The notes below the pieces were generated by a model. The model did not search any database, was not told where the DNA came from, and saw only the letters and a program-made list of their open reading frames with translations. A stretch of DNA of 50,588 nt from Mycolicibacterium iranicum (GTDB taxonomy: Bacteria > Actinomycetota > Actinomycetes > Mycobacteriales > Mycobacteriaceae): NCBI RefSeq assembly GCF_002101705.1, contig NZ_LQPC01000007.1, positions 1 through 50,588 of the forward strand, written 5' to 3'. Positions 7,841-16,599 of the stretch are shown in pieces. The translations under genes and the position numbers were made by a program. How positions within the stretch are numbered: the first letter of the stretch is position 1; the number at the start of each line of letters is the position of its first letter.

Positions 7841-9658
7841 TCAGGCCAGCGACTGCACCCACGACCGGTGCAGCGCCGCGTAATGCCCACCGTCGCGCGC
7901 GGTCAGTTCGTCGGGTGGTCCGTCTTCCACGATGCGACCGTGCTCGAGCACCAGCACCCGATCGGCGATCTGCACGGTCGAAAGCCGGTGCGCGATCACC
8001 ACAGCCGTCCGGTCGGCCAGCACCGTCTCCAGCGCACGCTGCACCAGCCGCTCGCTGGGGATGTCCAGTGACGACGTCGCCTCGTCCAGAATCAGCACCG
8101 CGGGGTCGGCCAGGAACGCCCGGGCGAACGCGACCAGCTGCCGCTGCCCTGCCGACAGACGTCCGCCCCTCTTGGCGACGTCGGTGTCGTAACCCTCCGG
8201 CAGTGCCTCGATGAAAGTGTGCGCACCAACGGCTTTCGCGGCTTCCAGCACTTGCTCGTCGGTGGCCTCGGGCCTGCCGAAGCGAATGTTGTCGGCGATC
8301 GTGCCGCCGAACATGAAGTTCTCCTGGGTCACCATCACGACGTGGCGGCGCAGGTCCGCCTGGGCGACGTCTCGCAGGTCGATCCCGTCGAGCGTCACCA
8401 CACCTGAGATCGGGTCGTAGAACCGGGTGAGCAGTTTGGCGATGGTGGTCTTTCCGGCACCGGTCGTACCGACCAGCGCGACCGTCTGCCCCGCCGGGAT
8501 CACCAGGTCCAATCCCGGCAGAACGGGACGGCCGGGCACATACTCGAATTCCACGTCGCGCAAGGCGATCTCCCCGCGGACGTCACCGAGGTCCGCGGGC
8601 TGCGCCGGATCGCTGATCGCGGGCTTCTCCGCCAGCACGCCCGCGAGCTTCTCCAGCGCCGACGCCGCGGACTGAAAGGTGTTGAAGAACTGCGAGATCT
8701 CCTGCATGGGCTCGAAGAACATCCGCAGATAGAGCAGGAACGCCGCGAGCGTGCCGATCGTCATCTCGCCGTGCAGCACGCGGTATCCGCCGTAGAGCAG
8801 CACCACGCCTGTGGTCAGGTTGCCGACCAGCTTCACGCCGGGCATGAAGATCGCGAGCAGCTTGAAGGTGCGTTCGTTGATCACCCGGTACCGGTCGGCG
8901 ACCTCCTCGAAGATCTGCTGGTTGCGTGGTTCGCGCCGATAGGCCTGCACCGCCTTGATACCCGTCATCGTCTCGACGAACTGCACGATGACGAGCGCTG
9001 AGATCTCGCGAACATCACGGTAGGTCTTCGACGATTCGCGCCGGAACCACCAAACCAGCAGCACCAGAACAGGAAACGCGGCCAGACACATCAGGCCGAG
9101 CTTGACGTCGAGCACCACCAGCAGCACCGCCGTGCCCACCAGCGTCAGTACGGCGGTGATCAGGCTGTCGAAACCGGTCTCCAGCATGTCCTGGATCGCC
9201 TCGACGTCATTGGTGGACCTGCTCACCACCCGGCCGGAGGTGTAGCGGTCGTGAAAGGCAACGTCGAGTCGGCCGAAATGGCGGAAGACACGCCTGCGCA
9301 GTTCGAGGAGCACCTTCTGCCCGGTGCGGCCGGACCGTCGCAGGAAGTACATCCGGCTGACTGCCTGCACGACCACCACGCCGCAGAGCGTCGCGACGAT
9401 CGTCAGCAGCGCCGTGGCGGGGCCACCCGCAAGCAACGGAGGTATCCCGTCATCGATCCCTTTCTGCACCAGGATCGGAACCGAAAGTCGCGCAGCATTT
9501 TCCACGACGACGACAACCGCGAGGGCGGCCACGACCCAGCGGTACGGCCGCAACAGCGAGAACAGCAGTGCCCGCGCCTCCCGCCGCCGCGGCACCGACT
9601 CGTCGATCGGCAGGTCGGCGCTCTCATCGAACTTGCCGCGCCAATCGGTGCTGTTCAT
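7841..9658 (-). CDS. ABC exporter half-transporter, catalytic partner (TMD-NBD)
   Basis: This protein of about 605 residues has a six-helix exporter domain followed by a nucleotide-binding domain. Walker A is GTTGAGKT, the Q-loop is VMVTQENF, the signature is LSAGQRQ, Walker B is AVLILDEATSSLD and the switch is AHRLST. All catalytic residues are canonical except Ala in the signature. I chose ATG 9658 (MNSTDWRGKF) because everything upstream in frame overlaps the preceding gene. The gap to that gene is 28 bases. With the preceding gene it makes the pattern of a heterodimeric exporter of the TM287/288 or BmrCD kind. The substrate is unknown; drug or lipid export is usual for the family. Confidence 0.9.
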   Translation of the reverse strand: MNSTDWRGKFDESADLPIDESVPRRREARALLFSLLRPYRWVVAALAVVVVVENAARLSVPILVQKGIDDGIPPLLAGGPATALLTIVATLCGVVVVQAVSRMYFLRRSGRTGQKVLLELRRRVFRHFGRLDVAFHDRYTSGRVVSRSTNDVEAIQDMLETGFDSLITAVLTLVGTAVLLVVLDVKLGLMCLAAFPVLVLLVWWFRRESSKTYRDVREISALVIVQFVETMTGIKAVQAYRREPRNQQIFEEVADRYRVINERTFKLLAIFMPGVKLVGNLTTGVVLLYGGYRVLHGEMTIGTLAAFLLYLRMFFEPMQEISQFFNTFQSAASALEKLAGVLAEKPAISDPAQPADLGDVRGEIALRDVEFEYVPGRPVLPGLDLVIPAGQTVALVGTTGAGKTTIAKLLTRFYDPISGVVTLDGIDLRDVAQADLRRHVVMVTQENFMFGGTIADNIRFGRPEATDEQVLEAAKAVGAHTFIEALPEGYDTDVAKRGGRLSAGQRQLVAFARAFLADPAVLILDEATSSLDIPSERLVQRALETVLADRTAVVIAHRLSTVQIADRVLVLEHGRIVEDGPPDELTARDGGHYAALHRSWVQSLA

Positions 9659-9686
9659 CGCTGCTCTTTGTTCTTCGCGCAAGCGC

Positions 9687-11591
9687 TCATCGGCCCCTCC
9701 CCAGGACTTCGTGATCCAGCCGGTCGCGCTGTCCGTCGTGCTCGAGGCGCGTGCGCTCCTCGTGTTCCTCCCAATCGCATTCGCGTTCACGGCCGTCATC
9801 GAGCTCGTCATCGGCCGCCAGCAGATAGCGGTATTCGGGCACGTCCGCCAACAGCTCGGCGTGGGTGCCGACGTGGGTGATCGTGCCGTTCTGCAACAGC
9901 GCGACCCGGTCGGCCAGGAGCACAGTCGACGCGCGGTGGGCCACCACGACGCCGGTGACGGAGTGCAGCACTCGCCTCAGCGCCTCTTCCACCACCGCCT
10001 CGGTGTGTACGTCCAGCGCGGACAACGTGTCATCGAGCACCAGAATCTTCGGGTGCGCCAGGATCGCCCGCGCCAGCGAAAGCCGTTGCCGCTGACCGCC
10101 GGACAGACTCATCCCCTGCTCGCCGATCCGGGTGTCCAGACCGAAGGGCAGGTCGTACACGAACTGTGCGGCCGCCACCTCGACGGCCTGCCGCAGCTCT
10201 TCGTCGGTCGCGTCGGCGTTGCCGAGCCGCAAGTTCTCGGCGACCGACATCGAGAACAGGGTCGGATCCTCGAACGCGGTCGCCACGGCCTCGCGCAACG
10301 CCTGCAGGGACAGCTCGCGGATGTCCTGGGCGTCGATGCGGATCTCGCCTTCGGTGACGTCGTAGAGCCGGGAGAGCAGGCCCACGAGCACCGACTTGCC
10401 CGAGCCCGTGGCACCGACCAGCGCCAGCGTCTCCCCCGGCTCGACGGTCACCGTGACGTGCCGCAGGGCCCACTCGTCGGGTGGCGAGTCGGGAAATCTG
10501 AACCCGACGTTCACCAGCTCGAGCCGGCCACCGCGCGGCGTCTGCTCGCGCGGTCCGTCGGTGATCTCCTTGGGCGCGTCGAAGATCTCGGCGATGCGAT
10601 TGGCGGCAGTGAACGATTCCTGGGTCATCGACAGCAGGAAGCCCAGCGACGCGATCGGCCACACCAGCGAGAGCATCATCGTGATGAACGCGACCAGCGT
10701 GCCCATCGTGACGTATCCCTGTCCGGCGGCGTAGGCGCCGAAACCGAGCACGACGATCAGCGTGAGGTTGGGGATGATCTCCAGCAGCGTCCAGAACTTC
10801 GCCGACACCGAGACCCGGCCGACCTGGGTGTCGTAGAGGTCGGTCAGCTGGTCGTCGAAGCGTTCGTAGACGTAGTCCTCACGGCCGAACGACTTCACGA
10901 CGCGCAACCCGAGTGCGGCCTCTTCGACGTGGGTGGCGACGTGCCCGGCCTGGTCCTGGGCGAGCCGCGAGAGCCGCGTGTACTCCTGCTGGAAGTGCAG
11001 CACCGTCAACGTGATCGGCACGATCGAGACGAGTACGACGACGCCCAGCGGCCAGTACATCGCCAGCAGGATGATCGTGACCACGGTGATCTGCAGGACG
11101 TTGAGGATGAGAAACGTGAGCCCGAAAGACATGAAGCGACGAATCGTGCTCAGGTCGTTCATGATTCGCGACAGCAGCTGGCCGGATTGCCAGCGGCCGT
11201 GGAAGGACATCGGCAGGATCTGCAACCGCGCGTAGAGCTGCTTTCGGATATCTGCTTCCACGCCCATGGTCGCGCGGGCGACCAGCCAGCGGCGGATGAA
11301 CCACAGCACCGCCTCGGTGATGCCGACCGCCAGCGCCGCGGACCCGACCAGCCACAGACCCTGCTGGTCCTGGTGGCGGACGGGTCCATCGATGACGGCC
11401 TTGGTCATCAGCGGAATCGAGATCGTCGCGACCAAACTGATCAGCGCGACCGTGATCATCACGATCCATCGGCCGCGGTACGGCAGCAGATAGGGCATCA
11501 TCCGCCACAGGTCCGAACTGGGTCTGACCTTCTTCGGCGGCGACCCGATGGAGGGCGCCGCGCGCAGGGAGTCAGGTCGGAAGTCAGCCAC
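9687..11591 (-). CDS. ABC exporter half-transporter with degenerate ATP site
   Basis: This 634-residue TMD-NBD half-transporter has Walker A GATGSGKS and signature LSGGQRQ. Walker B ends ILVLDDTLSALD, with Asp where the catalytic Glu should be, and the Q-loop reads AFEDPTLF, with Glu for Gln. These changes mark a non-hydrolysing site. Its start overlaps the end of the upstream ABC gene by 8 bp, and the partner gene follows 28 bp downstream. The C-terminal 35 or so residues after LLAADDELDD are unusually charged (Glu, Arg, Asp, His). The protein belongs in the plasma membrane as one half of an asymmetric exporter. Confidence 0.9.
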   Translation of the reverse strand: MADFRPDSLRAAPSIGSPPKKVRPSSDLWRMMPYLLPYRGRWIVMITVALISLVATISIPLMTKAVIDGPVRHQDQQGLWLVGSAALAVGITEAVLWFIRRWLVARATMGVEADIRKQLYARLQILPMSFHGRWQSGQLLSRIMNDLSTIRRFMSFGLTFLILNVLQITVVTIILLAMYWPLGVVVLVSIVPITLTVLHFQQEYTRLSRLAQDQAGHVATHVEEAALGLRVVKSFGREDYVYERFDDQLTDLYDTQVGRVSVSAKFWTLLEIIPNLTLIVVLGFGAYAAGQGYVTMGTLVAFITMMLSLVWPIASLGFLLSMTQESFTAANRIAEIFDAPKEITDGPREQTPRGGRLELVNVGFRFPDSPPDEWALRHVTVTVEPGETLALVGATGSGKSVLVGLLSRLYDVTEGEIRIDAQDIRELSLQALREAVATAFEDPTLFSMSVAENLRLGNADATDEELRQAVEVAAAQFVYDLPFGLDTRIGEQGMSLSGGQRQRLSLARAILAHPKILVLDDTLSALDVHTEAVVEEALRRVLHSVTGVVVAHRASTVLLADRVALLQNGTITHVGTHAELLADVPEYRYLLAADDELDDGRERECDWEEHEERTRLEHDGQRDRLDHEVLGRGR

Positions 11592-13503
11592 TTAGAACAT
11601 CTTCCCATTGTGGGCAAGTGGATAACGCGTTCTCCGACTCCGCACCGAACTGGGTGCGGTACAGCTCGGCGTAGCGCCCCTGTTCTGCGAGCAGCTGGGC
11701 ATGGGTGCCGCGCTCCACGATGCGCCCGCCTTCCACGACCAGGATCACGTCGGCGGCTCGCACGGTCGACAACCGGTGGGCGATGACGATCGAGGTGCGG
11801 CCCGCCAGCGCTTCGGCCAGCGCCTGCTGTACCGCGGCTTCGGACTCCGAGTCCAGCGCGGCCGTCGCCTCGTCGAGGATCACCACCTGCGGCGAGGCCA
11901 GCAGGACACGGGCGATGGTCAGGCGCTGCCGCTGCCCGCCGGAGAGCCGGTATCCCCGTTCGCCGACGACGGTGTCCAGCCCGTCGGGCATGTCCGCGAC
12001 GACATCGGCCAGCCGGGCGCGTTCCAGTGCCTCCCACAGGTCCCCGTCGGTGGCGTTCGGCGCGCCCAGCAACAGGTTGGACCGGATCGACTCGTGGAAC
12101 AGGTGCCCGTCCTGAGTGACCATCCCGACGGTCTCCTTGAGCGACGCGAATGTCACGTCGCGCACGTCGGCGCCGTTGAGTCGGACGGCACCCGAATCGG
12201 CGTCGTAGAGCCGCGCCACCAGCGCCGCGATCGTGGACTTACCCGCTCCTGACGACCCGACGAGGGCCACCATCTGTCCGGCCTGGGCGGTGAACGAAAC
12301 ACCGTGCAGCACTTCGTCGCCGCCACGCTCATCGAGTTCGGCGACATCCTCCAGCGAGGCGAGCGAGACCTGGTCGGCCGACGGATAGGAGAAATGCACG
12401 TCGTCGAATTCGACGGTGACGGGGCCGCGCGGGACAGCGACGGCGCCTGGTCGCTGCCGGATCAGCGGAACCAGGTCGAGCACCTCGAAGACCCGCTCGA
12501 AACTGACCAGAGCACTGGCGATCTCGACCCGCGCATTGGCCAGCGCGGTAAGCGGCGCGTAGAGCCGGGTCAGCAGAAGCGCCAGAGACACCACGGCGCC
12601 GGCCTGCAGATGCCCGTCAATCGCGAGCACGCCTCCCAACCCGTACACCAGCGCCAGTGCCAGCGCCGACATCAGCGTCAGCGAGTTCATAAAGGTGGCC
12701 TGCAGCATCGACTTGCGGACGCCGATGTCGCGAACACGGCCGGCGCGCGTCTCGAACTCGCCAGATTCCGACCGCGGGTCGCCGAACAGCTTCACCAGCG
12801 TCGCGCCCGGGGCCGAAAACCGTTCCGTCATCTGGATGTTCATCGTCGCGTTGTGGTCGGCAGCCTCACGCGCGAGCGCGGCCATCGCCGCGCCGATCCG
12901 GCGGGCCGGGAACAGGAACACGGGCATCAACGCCAGGGACAGGACCGTGATCTGCCAGGAGATGCCGAGCATCACGATGATCGTCAGGGTCAGTGTGACG
13001 ACATTGGACACGACCCCGGACAGCGTGTCGGAGAACGCCCGCTGGGCGCCGATCACGTCGGAGCCGAGACGGCTGACGAGCGCGCCGGTGCGGGTGCGGG
13101 TGAAGAAGGCGACGGGCATGCGCTGGACGTGGTCGAACACGGCGGTCCGCAGGTCGAGGATCAAGCCCTCCCCGATCGTCGACGAGAGCCACCGCGTCAG
13201 CAGGGACACCGCCGCTTCGGCGAGGGCGACCGCGGCGATGACCAACGCCAGCGCGACAACGGCGCGAACCGATCCGCCTCCGGTGATCTCGTCGACCACC
13301 CGGCCCGCCAGCAGCGGCGTCGCCACCGTGAGGATCGCGCCCAGGACGCTGACCGCAAGGAACACCGCGAGGCGGCGATGGTGGCGCTCCGAGAAGCGCC
13401 AGATTCTGCGCAGCAGGCGGCGGTCGGCCACGGAGCGCACCGTGCCGCCCCGCACCCGCAGCTGCCCGTACAGGGATTGCCTCGCCGCTGCTTCCAAACT
13501 CAC
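11584..13503 (-). CDS. ABC exporter half-transporter, probably homodimeric
   Basis: This is a 639-residue TMD-NBD protein. Walker A GSSGAGKST, Q-loop VTQDGHLF, signature LSGGQRQRL, Walker B VVILDEATAALD and switch AHRLST are all canonical, so it can work as a homodimer. A 20-residue insertion (VSLASLEDVAELDERGGDEV) lies just before the NBD Walker A strand. An ATG at 13527 would add eight residues. However, that codon sits inside a perfect inverted repeat and upstream of a good -10 element (TACGGT), so GTG 13503 (VSLEAAARQ) is the likelier start, giving a leaderless message. It is the first gene of the three-ABC operon, with an 8-bp overlap to the next. Confidence 0.88.
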   Translation of the reverse strand: MSLEAAARQSLYGQLRVRGGTVRSVADRRLLRRIWRFSERHHRRLAVFLAVSVLGAILTVATPLLAGRVVDEITGGGSVRAVVALALVIAAVALAEAAVSLLTRWLSSTIGEGLILDLRTAVFDHVQRMPVAFFTRTRTGALVSRLGSDVIGAQRAFSDTLSGVVSNVVTLTLTIIVMLGISWQITVLSLALMPVFLFPARRIGAAMAALAREAADHNATMNIQMTERFSAPGATLVKLFGDPRSESGEFETRAGRVRDIGVRKSMLQATFMNSLTLMSALALALVYGLGGVLAIDGHLQAGAVVSLALLLTRLYAPLTALANARVEIASALVSFERVFEVLDLVPLIRQRPGAVAVPRGPVTVEFDDVHFSYPSADQVSLASLEDVAELDERGGDEVLHGVSFTAQAGQMVALVGSSGAGKSTIAALVARLYDADSGAVRLNGADVRDVTFASLKETVGMVTQDGHLFHESIRSNLLLGAPNATDGDLWEALERARLADVVADMPDGLDTVVGERGYRLSGGQRQRLTIARVLLASPQVVILDEATAALDSESEAAVQQALAEALAGRTSIVIAHRLSTVRAADVILVVEGGRIVERGTHAQLLAEQGRYAELYRTQFGAESENALSTCPQWEDVLSG

Positions 13504-13509
13504 GTAATC

Positions 13510-13540
13510 ACCGTAGGACCTCAACATTCGTTGAGGTCAA
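13510..13540 (-). promoter_or_regulatory. SoxR/MerR-like promoter of the triple ABC operon
   Basis: On the minus strand, TTGACC (13535-13540) and TACGGT (13510-13515) are separated by exactly 19 bp. That over-long spacer is the hallmark of MerR-family promoters. The spacer region contains the perfect repeat GACCTCAAC-N4-GTTGAGGTC (13517-13538), very close to the SoxR box CCTCAAG-N4-CTTGAGG. The GTG start at 13503 is six bases after the -10, so the transcript should be leaderless. No MerR gene lies in the window. Confidence 0.65.
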
Positions 13541-13598
13541 ACGATTCCTGGCTCGCGAGTCCGGCGTGTTGCTCGCCGCCGATCGGCGAAATCACAGC

Positions 13599-14147
13599 TC
13601 AGACGACGCCGACGTACCCGAGCACGGCCGCCATCGCGACCAGCCACAACGGATTGATCTTGGTGAACACGAACACCAGCGTGCACAGTGCGGTCAGCAG
13701 GTAGGACCGCCAATCGTGGTCGGCGGCTCGGCTCATCACCAGCGCCGTCGCCATGATGAGGCCGACCGCCATCGGCGCCAGGCCCCTCTCCACGGCGGCG
13801 TGCCACGGCGCGTCGTGTGCGCGGTGCCAGACGCGGGTGACGAAGAACGTCACGCCCGCCGCCGGCACCACCATGGCGACGATCGCGACCAATCCTCCGG
13901 CGATGGCCCCGGGAATGCCGCCGACTTCATGCCCCGCGCCGTAGCCGACCAATGTCACGATCAACACGCTGCTCGGGCCCGGCATGGTCTGCGAGATGGA
14001 GAAGATCTCGGCGAACTGCATGTTGGACAGCCAATGGTGATCGTTGACCGACCGCAGGTGCATTTCGGGAAGCACGACGTTGCCGCCCCCGATCGACATC
14101 AGCGACAAACCGCCGAACAGCAGAGCCAGCTGCAGATAGGTGTTCAC
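13599..14147 (-). CDS. Half-size chromate-family transporter, second subunit
   Basis: This 182-residue ChrA-domain protein has five or six hydrophobic helices. Near the N-terminus it carries SIGGGNVVLPEM and, after it, SQTMPGPSSVLIVTLVGYGAG, the conserved Chr motifs. With the upstream gene, four bases away, it forms the short-chain, two-gene form of the CHR superfamily, in which two half proteins replace one long ChrA. The family expels chromate in some bacteria, but many members lack a proven substrate. The 71-bp gap downstream holds the ABC operon promoter. Confidence 0.85.
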   Translation of the reverse strand: MNTYLQLALLFGGLSLMSIGGGNVVLPEMHLRSVNDHHWLSNMQFAEIFSISQTMPGPSSVLIVTLVGYGAGHEVGGIPGAIAGGLVAIVAMVVPAAGVTFFVTRVWHRAHDAPWHAAVERGLAPMAVGLIMATALVMSRAADHDWRSYLLTALCTLVFVFTKINPLWLVAMAAVLGYVGVV

Positions 14148-14151
14148 GCCG

Positions 14152-14727
14152 TCACTGCGCGGTCTGCTCGGAGTCCGTCCGGGTTCCGCGGGGCCACGCC
14201 CACCACAGGCACAGTGGGACCAGGATCAGCAGCGTCACGAGCAGCGGCCAGCGCACGACGCCGTTGAGCAGGAACGCCGCCGCGAACAGCGCCACCGGGA
14301 TCCAACCGGTCAGACACTGCCGCCCGGTCTTGACCACCATCGCAACCGTCAGCGCGACGGCCGCCGACGAGGCACCCTGCAGCGCACCGTGGACACCCGG
14401 CACCTCCTTGAAGGTGAAGTAAGCCCAGCCGGCGACAAGCGTCAGCGCCACAGGAACCACCATGAGTCCCAGCACCGCGGCGAGGGCACCGGTAGCGCCG
14501 CGCAGCTTGGCACCGACGAAGACCGCGATGTTGACCTGGTTGGCTCCGGGCAGGATCCGGCACATGGTCAGCGCCGACAGGAACTCCCTGTCGTCGAGCC
14601 ACCGTTTCCGTTCGACGATGATCTCGCGCGACCACGCCGACAGGCCACCGCCGAAAGAGGCCAGCGCCACGTGGTTGAACGCCGTCGCGATCGACAGATG
14701 CGAGACGCGCGGCGCGGGTTCACTCAT
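14152..14727 (-). CDS. Half-size chromate-family transporter, first subunit
   Basis: This is a 191-residue ChrA-domain membrane protein. FGGGLSAWSREIIVERKRWL and MCRILPGANQVNIAVFVGAKLRG are the paired CHR motifs, matching the amino half of long ChrA proteins. It overlaps the end of the phospholipase D-like gene by 8 bp and is followed after four bases by the second half-transporter, so the three genes form one operon. The tail after the last helix is short and polar. Chromate or another oxyanion is the family-based guess. Confidence 0.85.
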   Translation of the reverse strand: MSEPAPRVSHLSIATAFNHVALASFGGGLSAWSREIIVERKRWLDDREFLSALTMCRILPGANQVNIAVFVGAKLRGATGALAAVLGLMVVPVALTLVAGWAYFTFKEVPGVHGALQGASSAAVALTVAMVVKTGRQCLTGWIPVALFAAAFLLNGVVRWPLLVTLLILVPLCLWWAWPRGTRTDSEQTAQ

Positions 14728-15700
14728 GGATGAGCTCAGGGTCGTACGGAAAGTCCGTCTCGTCGTGTTCCTGCGGCGCCAGCGGGTCGGGGGCGTAGTA
14801 GCGGCGCGAGGACTCCCAGTCCTGGGTGAACGTCTCGATGAGGCGGTCGACGATCACCGGGTCGTCGACGGTGACGCCGAGTTCGCGGCGCAGGTCGAAA
14901 GCGCTGCGGTCGATGTTCATCGAGCCCACCAGCGCACGCTCACGATCGACCATGACGAGCTTGGCGTGTGCGCGCAGATTCTTCTGCTTGTGCACCTTGA
15001 TGCCGAAGTAGTTCAGCGTCCGCAGGGACGAGAACGTGTCGAGCACATCGCTGTCGCTGATGCCGTGCCGCCCACCGCAGAGGACCTTGACCTTCACGCC
15101 GCGATCCGCCGCCGCCACGATGCGGTCGAGAATCACGGCGTCGACGAACTTCGGATGCTGGATGTCGAGGTGCGTCCTGGCAGTGTCGATGAACTGCGCC
15201 ATCACGACGCGCGAGTTCGAATTGCTCCACAGGAGTCCCGAGTTGTCGGCCGGCACCCAGTTCCCGTGCGCCCAGTCGGCCTCGAAGACCTCGATGATCT
15301 GAGCGACCTGACTCGGGTCGGTGGTCACCACACCGAAATCCCGGGTGCGGGTGAAATATTTCGTGCAGAGATTGAAGGTCGCGATCATGGCCGCGCCGGT
15401 GTCGACGACCATCGACTTTTCGTGCGTCACATAGAACGCGGGGTTGGTCCATGCGACCGACACTCCGGCGTCTTCGAGCCGGGCGAACGTGTCGTCGTTG
15501 GCGCGTTCGCCGCCCGACTTTGCGGCGTTCAGCATGACCTTGACGTCGACGCCGGCCCGGCTGCGCTCGATCACCGCATCGATGAGCGACTCTTCGGTGA
15601 ACGTGAACTGTTTGATTCGCAGGCTGTCCCGCGCCGAGGCGATGAAATCCAGCACGGGACCGATACCGTCGTCGGGCTCGACGATCAGGTGCGGCTCCAC
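14720..15700 (-). CDS. Phospholipase D-like protein with two HKD motifs
   Basis: This 326-residue protein has a duplicated PLD fold. The first motif is HEKSMVVD (His93, Lys95, Asp100) with a downstream Asn. The second is HAKLVMVD (His245, Lys247, Asp252) followed by GSMNIDRSAFDLRRELGV. This fits the PLDc_2 group, which includes cardiolipin synthases, nucleases and transphosphatidylases. There is no signal peptide or transmembrane helix, which argues against a classical membrane cardiolipin synthase. The start is GTG 15700. The C-terminus is acidic. It leads an operon with the chromate-family pair; the link between them is not obvious. Confidence 0.85.
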   Translation of the reverse strand: MEPHLIVEPDDGIGPVLDFIASARDSLRIKQFTFTEESLIDAVIERSRAGVDVKVMLNAAKSGGERANDDTFARLEDAGVSVAWTNPAFYVTHEKSMVVDTGAAMIATFNLCTKYFTRTRDFGVVTTDPSQVAQIIEVFEADWAHGNWVPADNSGLLWSNSNSRVVMAQFIDTARTHLDIQHPKFVDAVILDRIVAAADRGVKVKVLCGGRHGISDSDVLDTFSSLRTLNYFGIKVHKQKNLRAHAKLVMVDRERALVGSMNIDRSAFDLRRELGVTVDDPVIVDRLIETFTQDWESSRRYYAPDPLAPQEHDETDFPYDPELIHE

Positions 15701-15707
15701 TCGCCGG

Positions 15708-15736
15708 ACGCTAGCAGCCCCAGGTCACCCGGTCAC
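15708..15736 (-). promoter_or_regulatory. Leaderless promoter of the PLD-chromate transporter operon
   Basis: On the minus strand, GTGACC (15731-15736) is followed after 17 bp by TAGCGT (15708-15713). The GTG start lies seven bases beyond. This spacing predicts transcription beginning at or next to the start codon. Confidence 0.5.
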
Positions 15737-15885
15737 CTGTCGTCGCGGTGCGTTTCCTCGGCCTCCTGCGCCCCCACGTTCCAGCAAACGTCGACAACAA
15801 AAAAGCGCATTCGTCAATTAGCGCGCCGGAATCCTCGGGCACCGCCTCCCACTGAGGTGCGGGTTCATCGTGCAAGATTGCGTGC

Positions 15886-16587
15886 ATGGACAGTGGTCTG
15901 GGCTCACCCCGGGTGCTCGTGGTCGACGACGATCCCGACGTCCTCGCCTCGCTCGAACGCGGCCTGAGACTGTCCGGATTCGAAGTCTTCACCGCCGTCG
16001 ACGGCGCCGAAGCTCTGCGCAGCGCCACCGAGACGCGACCCGACGCCATCGTCCTCGACATCAACATGCCCGTCCTGGACGGGGTGTCGGTGGTGACGGC
16101 GCTGCGAGCGATGGACAACGACGTGCCCGTCTGCGTCCTGTCGGCGCGCTCGTCGGTCGACGACCGGGTGTCTGGCCTGGAAGCCGGCGCCGACGACTAT
16201 CTCGTCAAGCCGTTCGTGCTGGCCGAACTCGTCGCGCGGGTGAAGGCCCTTCTGCGCCGACGTGGTTCGACGGCGACGTTCTCGTCGGAGACCATCACCG
16301 TCGGTCCGCTGGAAGTCGACATCCCCGGCAGGCGCGCCCGGGTCGACGGCGTCGACGTGGACCTGACCAAGCGTGAGTTCGACCTGCTGGCCGTGCTGGC
16401 CGAGCACAAGACCGCGGTGCTTTCCCGGGCTCAGCTGCTCGAATTGGTGTGGGGGTACGACTTCGCCGCCGACACCAACGTCGTCGACGTCTTCATCGGC
16501 TATCTGCGGCGCAAGCTCGAGGCCAACGGCGCCCCCCGGCTGCTTCACACGGTTCGCGGCGTGGGGTTTGTTCTCAGGCAGCAGTAG
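15886..16587 (+). CDS. prrA: Response regulator PrrA
   Basis: This 233-residue OmpR-type regulator has a receiver domain with acidic pocket VVDDDPD, phospho-acceptor Asp58 in [11 protein letters not shown] and switch Lys108 in DDYLVKPF. A winged-helix DNA-binding domain follows ([21 protein letters not shown]...[12 protein letters not shown]). The sequence is extremely close to mycobacterial PrrA throughout. PrrAB is essential in M. tuberculosis and controls respiration and nitrogen- and carbon-linked genes. The N-terminus reads [10 protein letters not shown], so position 6 is Gly, where M. tuberculosis PrrA, as I recall, has Thr6, a kinase target. The histidine kinase gene follows after 12 bp. 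Confidence 0.96.
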   Translation: MDSGLGSPRVLVVDDDPDVLASLERGLRLSGFEVFTAVDGAEALRSATETRPDAIVLDINMPVLDGVSVVTALRAMDNDVPVCVLSARSSVDDRVSGLEAGADDYLVKPFVLAELVARVKALLRRRGSTATFSSETITVGPLEVDIPGRRARVDGVDVDLTKREFDLLAVLAEHKTAVLSRAQLLELVWGYDFAADTNVVDVFIGYLRRKLEANGAPRLLHTVRGVGFVLRQQ

Positions 16588-16599
16588 AGGACAGCCGTC

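Noticed and set aside
9324..11786. 820-codon plus-strand open frame opposite the ABC genes
   Set aside because: It is an antisense shadow of two clear ABC exporters, rich in His, Arg, Asp and Gln, with no domain.
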